From NCBI RefSeq assembly GCF_002215495.1, contig NZ_CP021378.1:2914764-2978763 (forward strand): 64,000 nucleotides of DNA, written 5' to 3'. Positions 45,135-53,592 of this stretch are shown here, in pieces. The notes below the pieces were generated by a model that was not told where the DNA came from, did not search any database, and worked only from the letters and a program-made list of their open reading frames with translations. Numbering within the stretch: position 1 is the stretch's first letter; the number at the start of each line of letters is the position of its first letter. Source of the DNA: Porphyrobacter sp. CACIAM 03H1. GTDB lineage: Bacteria; Pseudomonadota; Alphaproteobacteria; Sphingomonadales; Sphingomonadaceae. The translations under genes and the position numbers were made by a program.

Positions 45135-45178
45135 GCAGGTCGGGCGCATCCCCCTTTAGGTCATACCGCCCGGCCTGC
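45135..45178. repeat. Stem-loop repeat, copy 2
   Basis: Arms GCAGGTCGGGC and GCCCGGCCTGC (one G-T pair) enclose a 22-base loop containing GGTCAT. The left flank (GGCGCAGGTCGGGCGC) is identical to copy 1, showing common origin rather than chance. Could be a REP-like element or structured RNA. Confidence 0.6.
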
Positions 45179-45389
45179 TCTTTCACAGACCTGCTCCGCA
45201 TGAGAGCTTCGGGACCGGGATATGTATGCTGGACAGTCCCTTCGCCAGGATAGCGCCTCACGTGCAAACCATTCGAGCGGCCGAGGCAATCGCGCTTGCC
45301 GGGGAGCTCAAGGCAACGTCCGGAACTGCAGAAGTCATGACCAAGCGCTACGTGATAACCCGCGGGCACGTCGCAGCCACCCACATTCG

Positions 45390-46109
45390 ATGAGCGTAAT
45401 ACGACCGCTCATCCTGTTGGCAGTCGCAGCTTTATGCTTCCCAGCCGCGCCCGCCGCTGCTCAGGAACGCAGCTGCATTGTCGCATTGGAAGACGCGCAC
45501 GGAAGATGGGTGGCTTCGACGATCATCACCCGGATCAAAGAAACGACACGCGCATCGGGTGATCGCTACGAATGGAAACTGAAAGAGCCTGTACAGGTCG
45601 CGCCAGGCATAAGACTGACCTATGGTCTCGATTACACCGTTCCCGGCGGCAGAAAGAATTGGCGAGGTGTCGCCTTGAACGAAGTCGCGGTTGACATCAC
45701 ATTCAGGTTCGATGCAGCGGAAATTGGGCATGAGCTCAATCCCCCGCCCGTCAGTTGGCTGCATCTTTACAGGAACTGGCCCAGCGCGCGAGACCCGGGC
45801 TCGAGCGCAACTAGCCTGGTCAGCCAGATGCTCTGGGACAAGTTCGCGAACGGCAATGCATCCACTAGGGCAGTGATAGCTCTCGATGATCTGCTGGCGT
45901 TCGGAAGTGGCCGGGACGCACTGGGGTGGGCGATGAGGTCATCACCGGACACCTTTGGATCAAGTCGGCTTATGTTCCGCGGGCGCCTTGAGATTGCGCA
46001 GCTGCAGAACAAGATCGGCGCAATTCCTGACCTTCGCCGCCAGCTTCAAGGAAAAGTCGCGACTTTTGAGACGAGCTGCAATCTGGTGGCGCCCGCAAGT
46101 GTGCCATGA
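45390..46109 (+). CDS. Exported protein of unknown function
   Basis: 239 residues from the ATG at 45390, which yields a signal peptide (MSVIRPLILLAVAALCFPAA, cleavage near AAAQ). Upstream parts of the frame have no support. The mature protein has alternating strands, Cys in ERSCIVALED and near the end (ETSCNLVAP), and a Trp/Pro-rich middle (PPPVSWLHLYRNWPSARDP). No family recognised. Like several neighbours it is exported with a possible disulfide. Preceded by the hairpin-repeat region. Confidence 0.6.
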   Translation: MSVIRPLILLAVAALCFPAAPAAAQERSCIVALEDAHGRWVASTIITRIKETTRASGDRYEWKLKEPVQVAPGIRLTYGLDYTVPGGRKNWRGVALNEVAVDITFRFDAAEIGHELNPPPVSWLHLYRNWPSARDPGSSATSLVSQMLWDKFANGNASTRAVIALDDLLAFGSGRDALGWAMRSSPDTFGSSRLMFRGRLEIAQLQNKIGAIPDLRRQLQGKVATFETSCNLVAPASVP

Positions 46110-46717
46110 TCCCCGAGCCAGGCAGCAAATCGCATCTCCGGGAACAGCAGAGACACGTTGACAGCATGTCCTTCACCAAGGCCTCCAAAGCCGCGCGCTT
46201 CGGTACCGGATCAGCGCACGTGGTAGAGCGCGCGCATTGGTAACACTGCAGGATGTGTCGGAAGGCCGGCGGCAACATTCTGGCTGCCATTGAGTCGGCT
46301 ACGCTCCTAGGTGCGACGGCAATTGATGCCTCGATCCAAGTTCGGAATGGCATTGCCAGCATTTCCATGCTGGCCGCGCGCACGCTTTCGCAGCCCAAGC
46401 TTGGTCAGCCGCGCTCAGATCTGTGCGGGAGATCGGATATGGCCGGGAGCCAAGCGGATTCTATTTGGCAACGCACGGTTTGATCATCGTCACGCTGCCT
46501 CTTCGCAGCCGCCTTCTCGCCGCGCGCCGTCTCCGGCCGGGAAATGGGTGCCAACATGGAGCACTAGTACTTTGTATGGCCTCGGCGGAACCATGGTTCC
46601 TGCTGTAGGCGTACGGAGCGCGGGCACAAGGTGCCGCTCAGCACCCGTGCGAGATCGCGCAACGCGTTTGCTTGCCTGATTTTCCCCTGGCGCCGCAGCT
46701 GAGCCGCCCTCGCCGAC
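46110..46717. other. Non-coding stretch with ACTAGTAC site
   Basis: About 600 bp without a supported gene. It contains an ACTAGTAC core (46563-46570) upstream of the hybrid kinase and a sequence near 46215-46250 resembling part of a tRNA-Thr but unable to fold as one. Frames on both strands show no start signals. Confidence 0.45.
46563..46570 (+). promoter_or_regulatory. ACTAGTAC site upstream of the hybrid kinase gene
   Basis: Core ACTAGTAC in the context GAGCACTAGTACTTTG lies 148 bp before the annotated kinase ATG, in the same orientation as the other copies. No confident -10 box downstream. Listed as a member of the recurring motif set. Confidence 0.35.
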
Positions 46718-48400
46718 ATGGATCTTGCATGCCCGACGCCGCCCCTTTGCCCCTCACCGCAAGCATCTGAACTCATGATTTTCCCGGGATGGAAGATTGT
46801 GAATGACAATGCTTCCGAGCACCAAGCAGAGATAAGGCAATCAAGAATCCGTATCCCTGCGGCATCCTTCTTGGCTTTGTACGGTATGCTCGCAAGTAAT
46901 TTTCATTACGGGAGCTTTTTTACATCAAGTTTTTCTATTCCAATCCTCGCGGTATATATCTCATATGCCATAGGCTCGATTGTCCTTCGCTATTTTACTG
47001 TCCGTTATCCCGGACACTACCCTGTGCGAAGGCTAGCTGGCATGACGCTCGATTTCGCCACTGCAAGTGCAGGTCTGATTATTAACAGTTATATAATGAT
47101 CCCGACATACCTTTTTCTTGTGTGGATCACATTGGGTAATGGCATGCGCTTCGGCCTCGCCTATTTGATTGCGGGGTCAATTTTGTGCCAGGCATTCCTG
47201 TGGCTGGTTTTTGTGTCGTCGCCGCGATGGAGCTCGGATGTTGAACTTGCATTTACGCTGGCACTTACTGCTCTCGTGGTTCCAGCTTTCTCTTACTCAC
47301 TCTTACGCGCCAAGCAGAAAGCCGAACAGGAAACAGCGCAGATAGCTGCTGCTCGCGCACGCCTGCTTGCGCAGGCCAGCCATGATCTGCGGCAGCCGCT
47401 CCATGCCATGCAGTTGTTTGTGGGCGACCTGAGGCAGACCTTGCTTACCCAGTATCAGGTGGCCGTGGTCTCACGACTGGAAAGGGCCGTCGGGAACATC
47501 GACAGCCTTTTCACCACGCTTCTGGATATAACAGCGATCTACAGCGGATCGGTAAAGCCACATCTTGAAGTCATGGCTGTTCAGCCCGTCTTCGATGCAC
47601 TGCGCGAACTGTTCCCTGATCAGCTGCGACTGCGCTTTGTGCCGACCGGGCTGCACGTGCTCTCGGACCCCGTCCTGCTCCGCACAATACTTCAGAACTT
47701 GATCAGCAATGCGATCAAGTATGCGCCCGACTCGGGCGTTGTGGTGGGATGCAAGCGTCAAGATGGTCGTATATCCCTTGTAGTGGCCGACCGCGGTCCG
47801 GGCATTGAGGACATCCATCTGCGCCACGTTTTCGAAGAGTTTTACCAGATCCGTCGAGACGGAGATGCGGATCGTTCGGGGATCGGGCTGGGCTTGGCTG
47901 TCGTCGACCAGTTTACAAAGTTGCTGGGGCTCCAGGCAGAGCTCAGATCCCGGCTAGGGCACGGAACCGTCGCGTTTGTTCATGGCCTCGAGACCGCCTC
48001 ACCCTCGGCATCTGATGGCAAGCCCACAGCCGCACGAATTACAAGTCCGTTAATAGGTTTACGGGTCATCCTGGTCGAAGACGATCCCGACCTCCTTGAG
48101 AGCACCCGAGACCTGCTGACATCCTGGGGTTGCGAGGTCCAGGCGTTTGCGTCGCTGCCCGAAAATCCGCGCGAATGCGACGTGATCATCACCGATTTCG
48201 ATCTGGGCAGGGGTGCAACCGGTGCTGATGTAATTGACAGGGTCAGGGCTGCGAGCGGTGTCGACGTTCCGGCGATCATCCTCACGGGTCATGACCGAAA
48301 GCCGCTCGTCGCATCGATGGATGGCAAGCGCCAATATGTCCTGAAGAAGCCTGTCACCCGGGCGCAGCTGCGATCGGCAATTGCGATGGTCAGGCTGTGA
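46718..48400 (+). CDS. Hybrid histidine kinase with multi-helix membrane sensor
   Basis: 560 residues. Five to six membrane helices (about 45-185), then a coiled linker with KAEQETAQIAAARARLLAQ, the phospho-acceptor box SHDLRQPLHAMQLF, N-box LISNAIKYAP, G-boxes VADRGPGI and GIGLGLAVV, and a C-terminal receiver with VEDDPDLLES, phospho-acceptor Asp in VIITDFDLG, Thr in IILTGHD and Lys in YVLKKPV. HDLRQPLHA kinases are common in alphaproteobacteria and pair with NarL regulators; one (48576) lies 176 bp downstream. The start is uncertain: ATG 46775 or GTG 46799 are alternatives. The membrane part has no periplasmic domain, suggesting an intramembrane or lipid-linked signal. Confidence 0.9.
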   Translation: MDLACPTPPLCPSPQASELMIFPGWKIVNDNASEHQAEIRQSRIRIPAASFLALYGMLASNFHYGSFFTSSFSIPILAVYISYAIGSIVLRYFTVRYPGHYPVRRLAGMTLDFATASAGLIINSYIMIPTYLFLVWITLGNGMRFGLAYLIAGSILCQAFLWLVFVSSPRWSSDVELAFTLALTALVVPAFSYSLLRAKQKAEQETAQIAAARARLLAQASHDLRQPLHAMQLFVGDLRQTLLTQYQVAVVSRLERAVGNIDSLFTTLLDITAIYSGSVKPHLEVMAVQPVFDALRELFPDQLRLRFVPTGLHVLSDPVLLRTILQNLISNAIKYAPDSGVVVGCKRQDGRISLVVADRGPGIEDIHLRHVFEEFYQIRRDGDADRSGIGLGLAVVDQFTKLLGLQAELRSRLGHGTVAFVHGLETASPSASDGKPTAARITSPLIGLRVILVEDDPDLLESTRDLLTSWGCEVQAFASLPENPRECDVIITDFDLGRGATGADVIDRVRAASGVDVPAIILTGHDRKPLVASMDGKRQYVLKKPVTRAQLRSAIAMVRL

Positions 48401-48575
48401 TTTTCCAGTGCCCGTTGCTTTGCCAGAGAGACAGCCCGCCGTTTTTCGACCAAGCTGCGGGTGACGTGCAGTCAAGCGCCCAGCAGTCATTTGAAAGATG
48501 TGATGGACTCGCTGCAGTTCGTCGCCTGCCGGTTGACCTTGCTACCCTATGCGCTAGGCCACCCTGGCCACGAAC

Positions 48576-49271
48576 ATGCAGAACTCAGCTGATCCCGCAC
48601 GGATCGTCATCGGAGACGATCATCCGCTCTATCGTGAAGGCCTCGCGCAGCTTGCCGCCTCCATGTTTCCTTCCGCATCGGTTGAATCCTTCGGCACGCT
48701 GCAGGAGGTTTTCGATCACGCGCTGTGCGGTGAGGCGCCGCAGCTGTTCTTGCTCGACATCATGTTCCCAGGCATGGAGATCTCGATATCGCTACCCGAA
48801 CTCCGACGCCGATTTCCCTTTGCCTCGATCCTGCTGGTATCCATGCTCGATGATCCGGCTATCGTTTCCCTCGCGCTCCGTTCGGGTGCCGACGGATTTG
48901 TCAACAAGGCCGCCGACAGGGAGCGCTGCATCAGATCAATCAGGGCTGTGCTCGATGGTGAATATGTGATCGAGGAGGGCCAGTCGTCGCCCACGTCCTT
49001 TCAGCTGCCGGCAGGCAGCCAGCTTACCCTGACGGCCCGGCAGAGGGCCGTTCTGGATCTTCTCGAGGGCGGCGCGTCGAACAAGGTCATTGCACGCGAA
49101 CTTGACATATCGCATCTCACCGTGCGGCTGCATGTCTCGTCATTGCTTCGGCTTCTAGGCGTGACGCGGCGGCAGGACGTTATCGGTAAAGCTCGCCTGC
49201 TCGGGCTGGCTGCGATGCAAGATCAACCCCGCCAAAGGCTGCGCAATGGATCTCCGGACTCGGCTCAGTGA
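48576..49271 (+). CDS. NarL-type response regulator with canonical receiver (paralogue 4)
   Basis: 231 residues. Unlike the three other paralogues the receiver is complete: Asp-Asp in VIGDDHPLYREGL, phospho-acceptor Asp in LFLLDIMFPG, Ser in LLVSMLDD and Lys in GFVNKAA. The helix-turn-helix ([44 protein letters not shown]) is almost identical to theirs. It follows the hybrid kinase on the same strand and is its probable partner. The shared recognition helix means all four proteins may bind the same DNA sites. Confidence 0.92.
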   Translation: MQNSADPARIVIGDDHPLYREGLAQLAASMFPSASVESFGTLQEVFDHALCGEAPQLFLLDIMFPGMEISISLPELRRRFPFASILLVSMLDDPAIVSLALRSGADGFVNKAADRERCIRSIRAVLDGEYVIEEGQSSPTSFQLPAGSQLTLTARQRAVLDLLEGGASNKVIARELDISHLTVRLHVSSLLRLLGVTRRQDVIGKARLLGLAAMQDQPRQRLRNGSPDSAQ

Positions 49272-49805
49272 CATGTCGAGTGGCCCAGTCGGCGATGACC
49301 TAGGACACATCTTCGGCGGTAAGCGGCTCGCCATCAAGCTGATGCCGGTGGTTGGTCGAGAGGGAGAAGCCACGGCAAGGCGCGCGGACGTCGGGACGAT
49401 ATCAGGAAGATCGCGGACTTCCTGCCCGAGCTCAACGTGACCTGCCGTCCGCCAGCGAGGCCGGAGAGCCGCCCGACCTGTCCTCTTGCGGCGCCTCCTT
49501 CGAAAACGGCGGCTGGATCGAACTGCTTTTCGACGTGACGACCAGCTTGTGCTGGCCTGGATCGACGCGTTCCAGATTGGTTGAAAGCGGCCACAGCTGC
49601 AGCGCACCGTCGGATTGTCGATGGGATCTGAGGCCACCTGCGTGTCGGGCGGAGAGGCTTCAAACCATCCCGGCCGACTTCTTCACGACCCCTCCGCGCT
49701 TGCGATGCCGATAGCGAATTGGCGAGTGCCGACAGGCTCTCTCAAAGCCTGAGGCACTATGGGTTTGCATGCTAGAGTCTCGGTCACGCACAGCGAACAA
49801 GATTT
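49272..49805. other. Non-coding or degenerate stretch
   Basis: About 530 bp between response regulator 4 and the convergent Lnt-like gene. Frames on both strands are long because of GC content but show no ribosome-binding sites or known patterns. The arginine/serine-rich 160-codon minus-strand frame looks like an out-of-frame shadow. A decayed gene is possible but not identifiable. Confidence 0.4.
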
Positions 49806-51299
49806 TCAGCCAGTGACCAGGCCTGCTTGAACTGCTTCACGCCTCCTTCGAAGCAGAGCTCGGAGCGTAGCAAGCACAATTAGGCCGACAGTAACCAGCA
49901 GACATAGCCCCGCAAACAAATCATCAACTCGGCCATAAATGGTCGAGATCTGCCGGGACGGAACCTCGGCTATCGCGATACCCCCCCTATCCTCGAAGGA
50001 ATTCACGCGCCTGAGGATGCGGCCAATCGGGTCGATGACGATTGACAGTCCGTTGCTGGTCGCACGAACAACCGAGAAGCCGCTTTCAATAGCGCGGAAG
50101 CGAACCATTTCTCCATGTAGCGGGGTAATCTCCGGCCAGTCATTCGCCGGAATGGCCAAAACGTCGATACCTCGCGCGGCAGCCTGGCGGGAGAGGGCCG
50201 GAAAATCAGCGTCGAAACAGATCATGGCACCAAGTCGTCCATAAGGTGTATCGAGCGTCGGGATCATGCCATCGCCTGCCCGGATCGGCTCGCCCGGCAC
50301 CGGCTTGGCCTTGTGGTAGATGAAGGCGAGATCGCCTTTAGGCGTGAAGGCCATGGCCTTGTTTTCGAGCGGCGCTTCAGGATCCCTCGGTGCCACGGCC
50401 GCACCGACAATCAGGTAGACACCGGTTGCCTTCGCGAAGGCCTTTGCTTCGGCAATGAACACTTCCTCGATCGGCTTGTCGTACTGCGCTGCCGACTCGT
50501 ACCAGACTATGATCTTCGCTCCCTCCTCGGCAGCTTGGCGCGAACGTTCGAACAGCTTGCCCCAGCGGCCCCGCGCCTTCAGGTTGCGGCAACGAACATC
50601 CGCGCGGTCGTTGCAACCTTCAAAGAATTTATCCGCAACGTCGGCAGGGTTGCTGAGCGCCGCTACGCGAACCTTGGGCGAATCCTCGAACGACATCTGC
50701 TGGCGCACGAGACCATATCCGAGCACACCGACCAGACAGAGGGCGAAGACCACGGCAGCAAAGGACGGCCTCGGTGCGGGACTGGTCAACATCGAGGCAA
50801 AGATGCTGGCGCACCAGCCGATCAGGAAGGTAATGCCCCATATGCCCATAACCGAGGCAAGCTGCGCGAGCGGACCGACATTGAGCTGGGTGTATGCTTC
50901 ATTGCCCCAGGTACCGAACGGAGCGCCCGAGGCAGCAATGTATGACAGAGCCGTTGCGGCAGCCGGGAACACCAGCGTGCCCGTGAAGCGGTCGACTTGG
51001 GGTGCGGCAAGCCGGTGGAGGGCATACGGCACGGTCGATACAAGTCCCCCGATCACGCTCAGCGCGATGTATTCGGCTTCTGGCACAGGCAGGGCGCCCC
51101 GAAACATGAGGTAGCCCGCGACCGACCAGACGCCTGCCGTGACTAGCACGCCGATCCAGACGCGCGTAGTCATTACAAAGACAAGCAAAAGTGCAGGAGC
51201 AAGCCATGCGCCCAAGGCGGTTCCCGTCATACCATTGCTATAACAGGCAGCGAGTGCGCCACCCGCGAGTGCGGCCCAACGCCAGGCGGAAATCGACAT
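49806..51299 (-). CDS. Lnt-like membrane-bound carbon-nitrogen hydrolase
   Basis: 497 residues: six to seven N-terminal membrane helices (to about residue 210) and a nitrilase-fold domain, then one C-terminal helix. The Glu-Lys-Cys triad of the nitrilase superfamily is visible: Glu in IIVWYESAAQY, Lys in FIYHKAKPVPGE, Cys in GAMICFDADFP. This is the architecture of apolipoprotein N-acyltransferase, which acylates the lipoprotein N-terminus in the inner membrane. Several signature residues differ, so a paralogue with another acceptor is possible, and a housekeeping Lnt should exist elsewhere. Divergent from the AphA-like PadR gene with paired dyads between. Confidence 0.78.
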   Translation of the reverse strand: MSISAWRWAALAGGALAACYSNGMTGTALGAWLAPALLLVFVMTTRVWIGVLVTAGVWSVAGYLMFRGALPVPEAEYIALSVIGGLVSTVPYALHRLAAPQVDRFTGTLVFPAAATALSYIAASGAPFGTWGNEAYTQLNVGPLAQLASVMGIWGITFLIGWCASIFASMLTSPAPRPSFAAVVFALCLVGVLGYGLVRQQMSFEDSPKVRVAALSNPADVADKFFEGCNDRADVRCRNLKARGRWGKLFERSRQAAEEGAKIIVWYESAAQYDKPIEEVFIAEAKAFAKATGVYLIVGAAVAPRDPEAPLENKAMAFTPKGDLAFIYHKAKPVPGEPIRAGDGMIPTLDTPYGRLGAMICFDADFPALSRQAAARGIDVLAIPANDWPEITPLHGEMVRFRAIESGFSVVRATSNGLSIVIDPIGRILRRVNSFEDRGGIAIAEVPSRQISTIYGRVDDLFAGLCLLVTVGLIVLATLRALLRRRREAVQAGLVTG

Positions 51300-51313
51300 G
51301 ACTAGCTTAGTCC

Positions 51314-51374
51314 TTATGCAACTTGATGCATATCAGGTAGCCAGCATCATCGCGTTATGCAATAGTGTGCATAT
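51314..51374. promoter_or_regulatory. Two AphA-like dyads in the Lnt/PadR divergent promoter
   Basis: TTATGCA-N6-TGCATAT occurs twice (51314-51333 and 51355-51374), centres 41 bp apart, between the divergent starts at 51299 and 51393. It is the same pattern and arrangement as at 28859-28916. The second copy lies 18 bp before the PadR start, fitting autoregulation. Confidence 0.7.
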
Positions 51375-51392
51375 CTGCCAGGGAGTCCGGAC

Positions 51393-51950
51393 TTGTCGCT
51401 TCGTCACCTCATCCTCGCCGTCCTGCTCAAGGAGCCGTCTTCAGGCTACCAAGTCACACAGGAGTTCGATCTGGTGGCTGGGTTTTTCTGGAAAGCGAAG
51501 CATCAGCAGGTTTATCGCGAGCTCTCCGCGCTGACGAAGACAGGGCACGTGGAGTTCAAAGCCGTCGAACAAAGCGGGAAGCCTGACAAGAAGGTCTATT
51601 CGATCACGCGGGCAGGTATCGATGAGTTCAACGCATGGTTTGCCACACCCACCCGGACACCGCGCGCGCACGACCCTCTGATGATCAAGTTTTTTGCTGG
51701 CGGCGAACGTACTGACGAACTGGCCCGCCAGCTGAGCCTGTCGATCGTTGAGCACGAGCAGGCCCTTGCTGCCCTAAGGAAAGTGGAGAGCGAACACTAT
51801 GCTGAGCCGCCCGATCAGATGCCCCGTTGGAAGCTGTGCATCTATCTAAGTCTTCAACTCGGGATCGAGCGGGAGATTGCATGGCTTGAGTGGGCGGCGA
51901 GGAGCGCCAAGGTGTTGGCCCAGCACGTGTCCGATGATCAGGTTGAGTAG
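51393..51950 (+). CDS. AphA-like PadR-family regulator
   Basis: 185 residues from a TTG start preceded by GGGAG eight bases upstream. An N-terminal PadR winged helix (LRHLILAVLLKEPSSGYQVTQEFD, VYRELSALTKTGHVEF, KKVYSITRAGIDEFNAWFA) is followed by a C-terminal antiparallel coiled domain (Vir_act_alpha_C type) of about 85 residues: the domain pair of V. cholerae AphA. The two dyads upstream match AphA's published TATGCA-N6-TNCNNA site. It should regulate itself, the divergent Lnt-like gene and, through the identical paired dyads, the operon at 27-28.8 kb. Confidence 0.9.
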   Translation: MSLRHLILAVLLKEPSSGYQVTQEFDLVAGFFWKAKHQQVYRELSALTKTGHVEFKAVEQSGKPDKKVYSITRAGIDEFNAWFATPTRTPRAHDPLMIKFFAGGERTDELARQLSLSIVEHEQALAALRKVESEHYAEPPDQMPRWKLCIYLSLQLGIEREIAWLEWAARSAKVLAQHVSDDQVE

Positions 51951-52135
51951 CGAAGGAACCTGGAGATGGCCACGGGCAACCGCATCACACTTTCCGTCGC
52001 GCTCGCAGGCGTGCCGTGTTCGCAAATGATAAAGCGTCGTCGGATTTCTGGATTGACGAGCGTTGAACTGGGAGTGGCCACAGCTGCGAAAATGGCGCCG
52101 AGAAATAGGTCCGCCCCCCAATCCTTTTTTCAATC

Positions 52136-52510
52136 TCATCGGCATCTCAATTCAATGACGCTCCATTCCAATCTGGACGGACGTCCCGCAAAGCGTTCCA
52201 CCTCGCGATCAACGCATTTCTGACGTGGAGATCGCCTATCCACTGAATCCCCCCGGATCAGGCGATCAAGGTCAATGACGTCCTGCAGATCCTGAGATAA
52301 TAGCGCGCCGATGGCAAGCCTGCCCTCCCTCAAGGCTATGAGGTTGGCCCTCGCGCGCGCAAGGCGATCCAGCTGTGATGGTGCTTCAGCCGAAGAAGGG
52401 GCGGCTGGCAAAAAGACGTGTCCGGAAGAACTGGAGGCTGACTGCGCGAGGACGGGCGCGGCCCACACCAACACCACCATGGCAGACATGATAGTAACTC
52501 GATGCACCAT
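52136..52510 (-). CDS. Small exported protein of unknown function
   Basis: 124 residues from ATG 52510; a GTG at 52537 would lengthen the signal needlessly. Signal peptide VTIMSAMVVLVWAAPVLAQ. The mature part is polar and probably mostly helical (QLDRLARARANLIALREGRLAIGALLSQDLQDVIDLDRLIRGD as pattern) with two Cys near the C-terminus (KCVDREVER and the end, LRCR), so one disulfide is likely. No family recognised. Divergent from the DUF4189-like gene at 52699 and possibly sharing its promoter region. Confidence 0.5.
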   Translation of the reverse strand: MVHRVTIMSAMVVLVWAAPVLAQSASSSSGHVFLPAAPSSAEAPSQLDRLARARANLIALREGRLAIGALLSQDLQDVIDLDRLIRGDSVDRRSPRQKCVDREVERFAGRPSRLEWSVIELRCR

Positions 52511-52698
52511 GCCGCGTTGACCTTTTTCTGTCACCACATCCGAAGGGAGGTCGATAATTTGCCCGACTGCATGAGCTGCAGACTAGCCGGGGCACACCTG
52601 CCGGCAACGGCCGTGATGCACTACTACATTGTAACGAAAGTCCGTTGCGGCCTGCTGGACTAGCATGGGAGCGCCTCTATCACGTGGAATGTCCATTC

Positions 52699-53592
52699 AT
52701 GCTGTTTCGCATCCGCTTCGGTATCGTTCTGCTGTTCGCAGCATTAGGCGCAAATGCACCGGCCGGCGCTCAGTACGCGCCCTACCCTTGCACTTGGGCT
52801 GCGGGCGAACGTCAGGTCGGCCAAACCATGCAGGGGCCGGTGGTTGTCCCCCTGTGTATCAATGAAGCTCCCGGCCAGGCTTCCAGTTCATCGCCCGGGG
52901 GGACCTATGCCGCGTTCGCGTTCCATGAGGATGCATCGGATATCTGGATCGACGGAAGTTACGTCGGGCCCAACCACTTCGGGGCTCGCACCTCGCTGGA
53001 ACAGTGCACCCGTGCAATGGGAAGTGGTTGCCAGTCCGGCGGTACCTGGGGGAATGCCACGCTGGTCGTCTACCGAAATGGGCGGGGCGTGTTGTTCTGG
53101 GCATTGGCTTACGACAAGGCAAGCGTGGCGAAAGCCCGGAAGGATTGTCAGGGCAACGCGTTCCTTCCTTGCGAGCAGGTCTACAAATTTGGATCGAGCA
53201 CACGCGAACATTTTCCAGGGCTGGAGGTCCGCAAGCGTTACCTTGCCGCGGCCTGGGTCGCTGGTGAAAAAGGGTATGACGGGAAACTCTATATCGCCAG
53301 CGGAGAGCCTACCTTCCGCTCTGCTGCCGACAAGGCGATAATGGCGTGTCAGGTTGCGACCGGCGCGCCCGAATGTACGCTGATCGACTATACCGCCGAT
53401 GGCATCCTGCTGACCTTTCGTTCGGACGCCAATGACGGCGCCCTGGTCGAAACAACTGCTGCACGCGCCATCAAGGCCGCGCAAGGGAGGTGTAAGAAAG
53501 CCAAGGTCAGATGCACCCTTCAGGCGCAGTTCGATGCGCGAAAGGCTGGACAGTTTGTCCACGAATTCAGCCCCGGTAGCCAGCCCCAATAG
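52699..53592 (+). CDS. DUF4189-like exported protein, paralogue of the gene at 58300
   Basis: 297 residues from ATG 52699; upstream frame unsupported. Signal peptide MLFRIRFGIVLLFAALGANAPAGA. It carries three DUF4189-type segments, including AFAFHEDASDIWIDGSYVG, RYLAAAWVAGEKGYDGKLYIASGE and LTFRSDANDGALVETTAARAIKAAQGRCKKAKVRC, with Cys in regular places. The whole protein aligns by eye with that encoded at 58300, with long identical blocks (HEDASDIW, FLPCEQV, CTLQAQFDAR). Duplication within the cluster is clear. Function unknown. Confidence 0.78.
   Translation: MLFRIRFGIVLLFAALGANAPAGAQYAPYPCTWAAGERQVGQTMQGPVVVPLCINEAPGQASSSSPGGTYAAFAFHEDASDIWIDGSYVGPNHFGARTSLEQCTRAMGSGCQSGGTWGNATLVVYRNGRGVLFWALAYDKASVAKARKDCQGNAFLPCEQVYKFGSSTREHFPGLEVRKRYLAAAWVAGEKGYDGKLYIASGEPTFRSAADKAIMACQVATGAPECTLIDYTADGILLTFRSDANDGALVETTAARAIKAAQGRCKKAKVRCTLQAQFDARKAGQFVHEFSPGSQPQ

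Larger units (their letters stand above)
44423..45389. other. Long non-coding stretch with repeated hairpins
   Basis: No gene with start signals or family pattern is visible in about 970 bp. The stretch holds two related stem-loops (44787-44827 and 45135-45178). Small frames across both strands are interrupted or lack ribosome-binding sites. It could hold small RNAs or be degraded DNA. Confidence 0.5.

Noticed and set aside
46209..46262. Sequence resembling the D-arm and anticodon loop (TTGGTAA) of a tRNA-Thr
   Set aside because: The anticodon stem does not pair, and no T-arm or acceptor stem can be formed. At best a decayed fragment.
49155..49637. 160-codon minus-strand frame after response regulator 4
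   Set aside because: Arg/Ser-rich translation overlapping the real regulator gene by more than 100 bp, without ribosome-binding site or known pattern.
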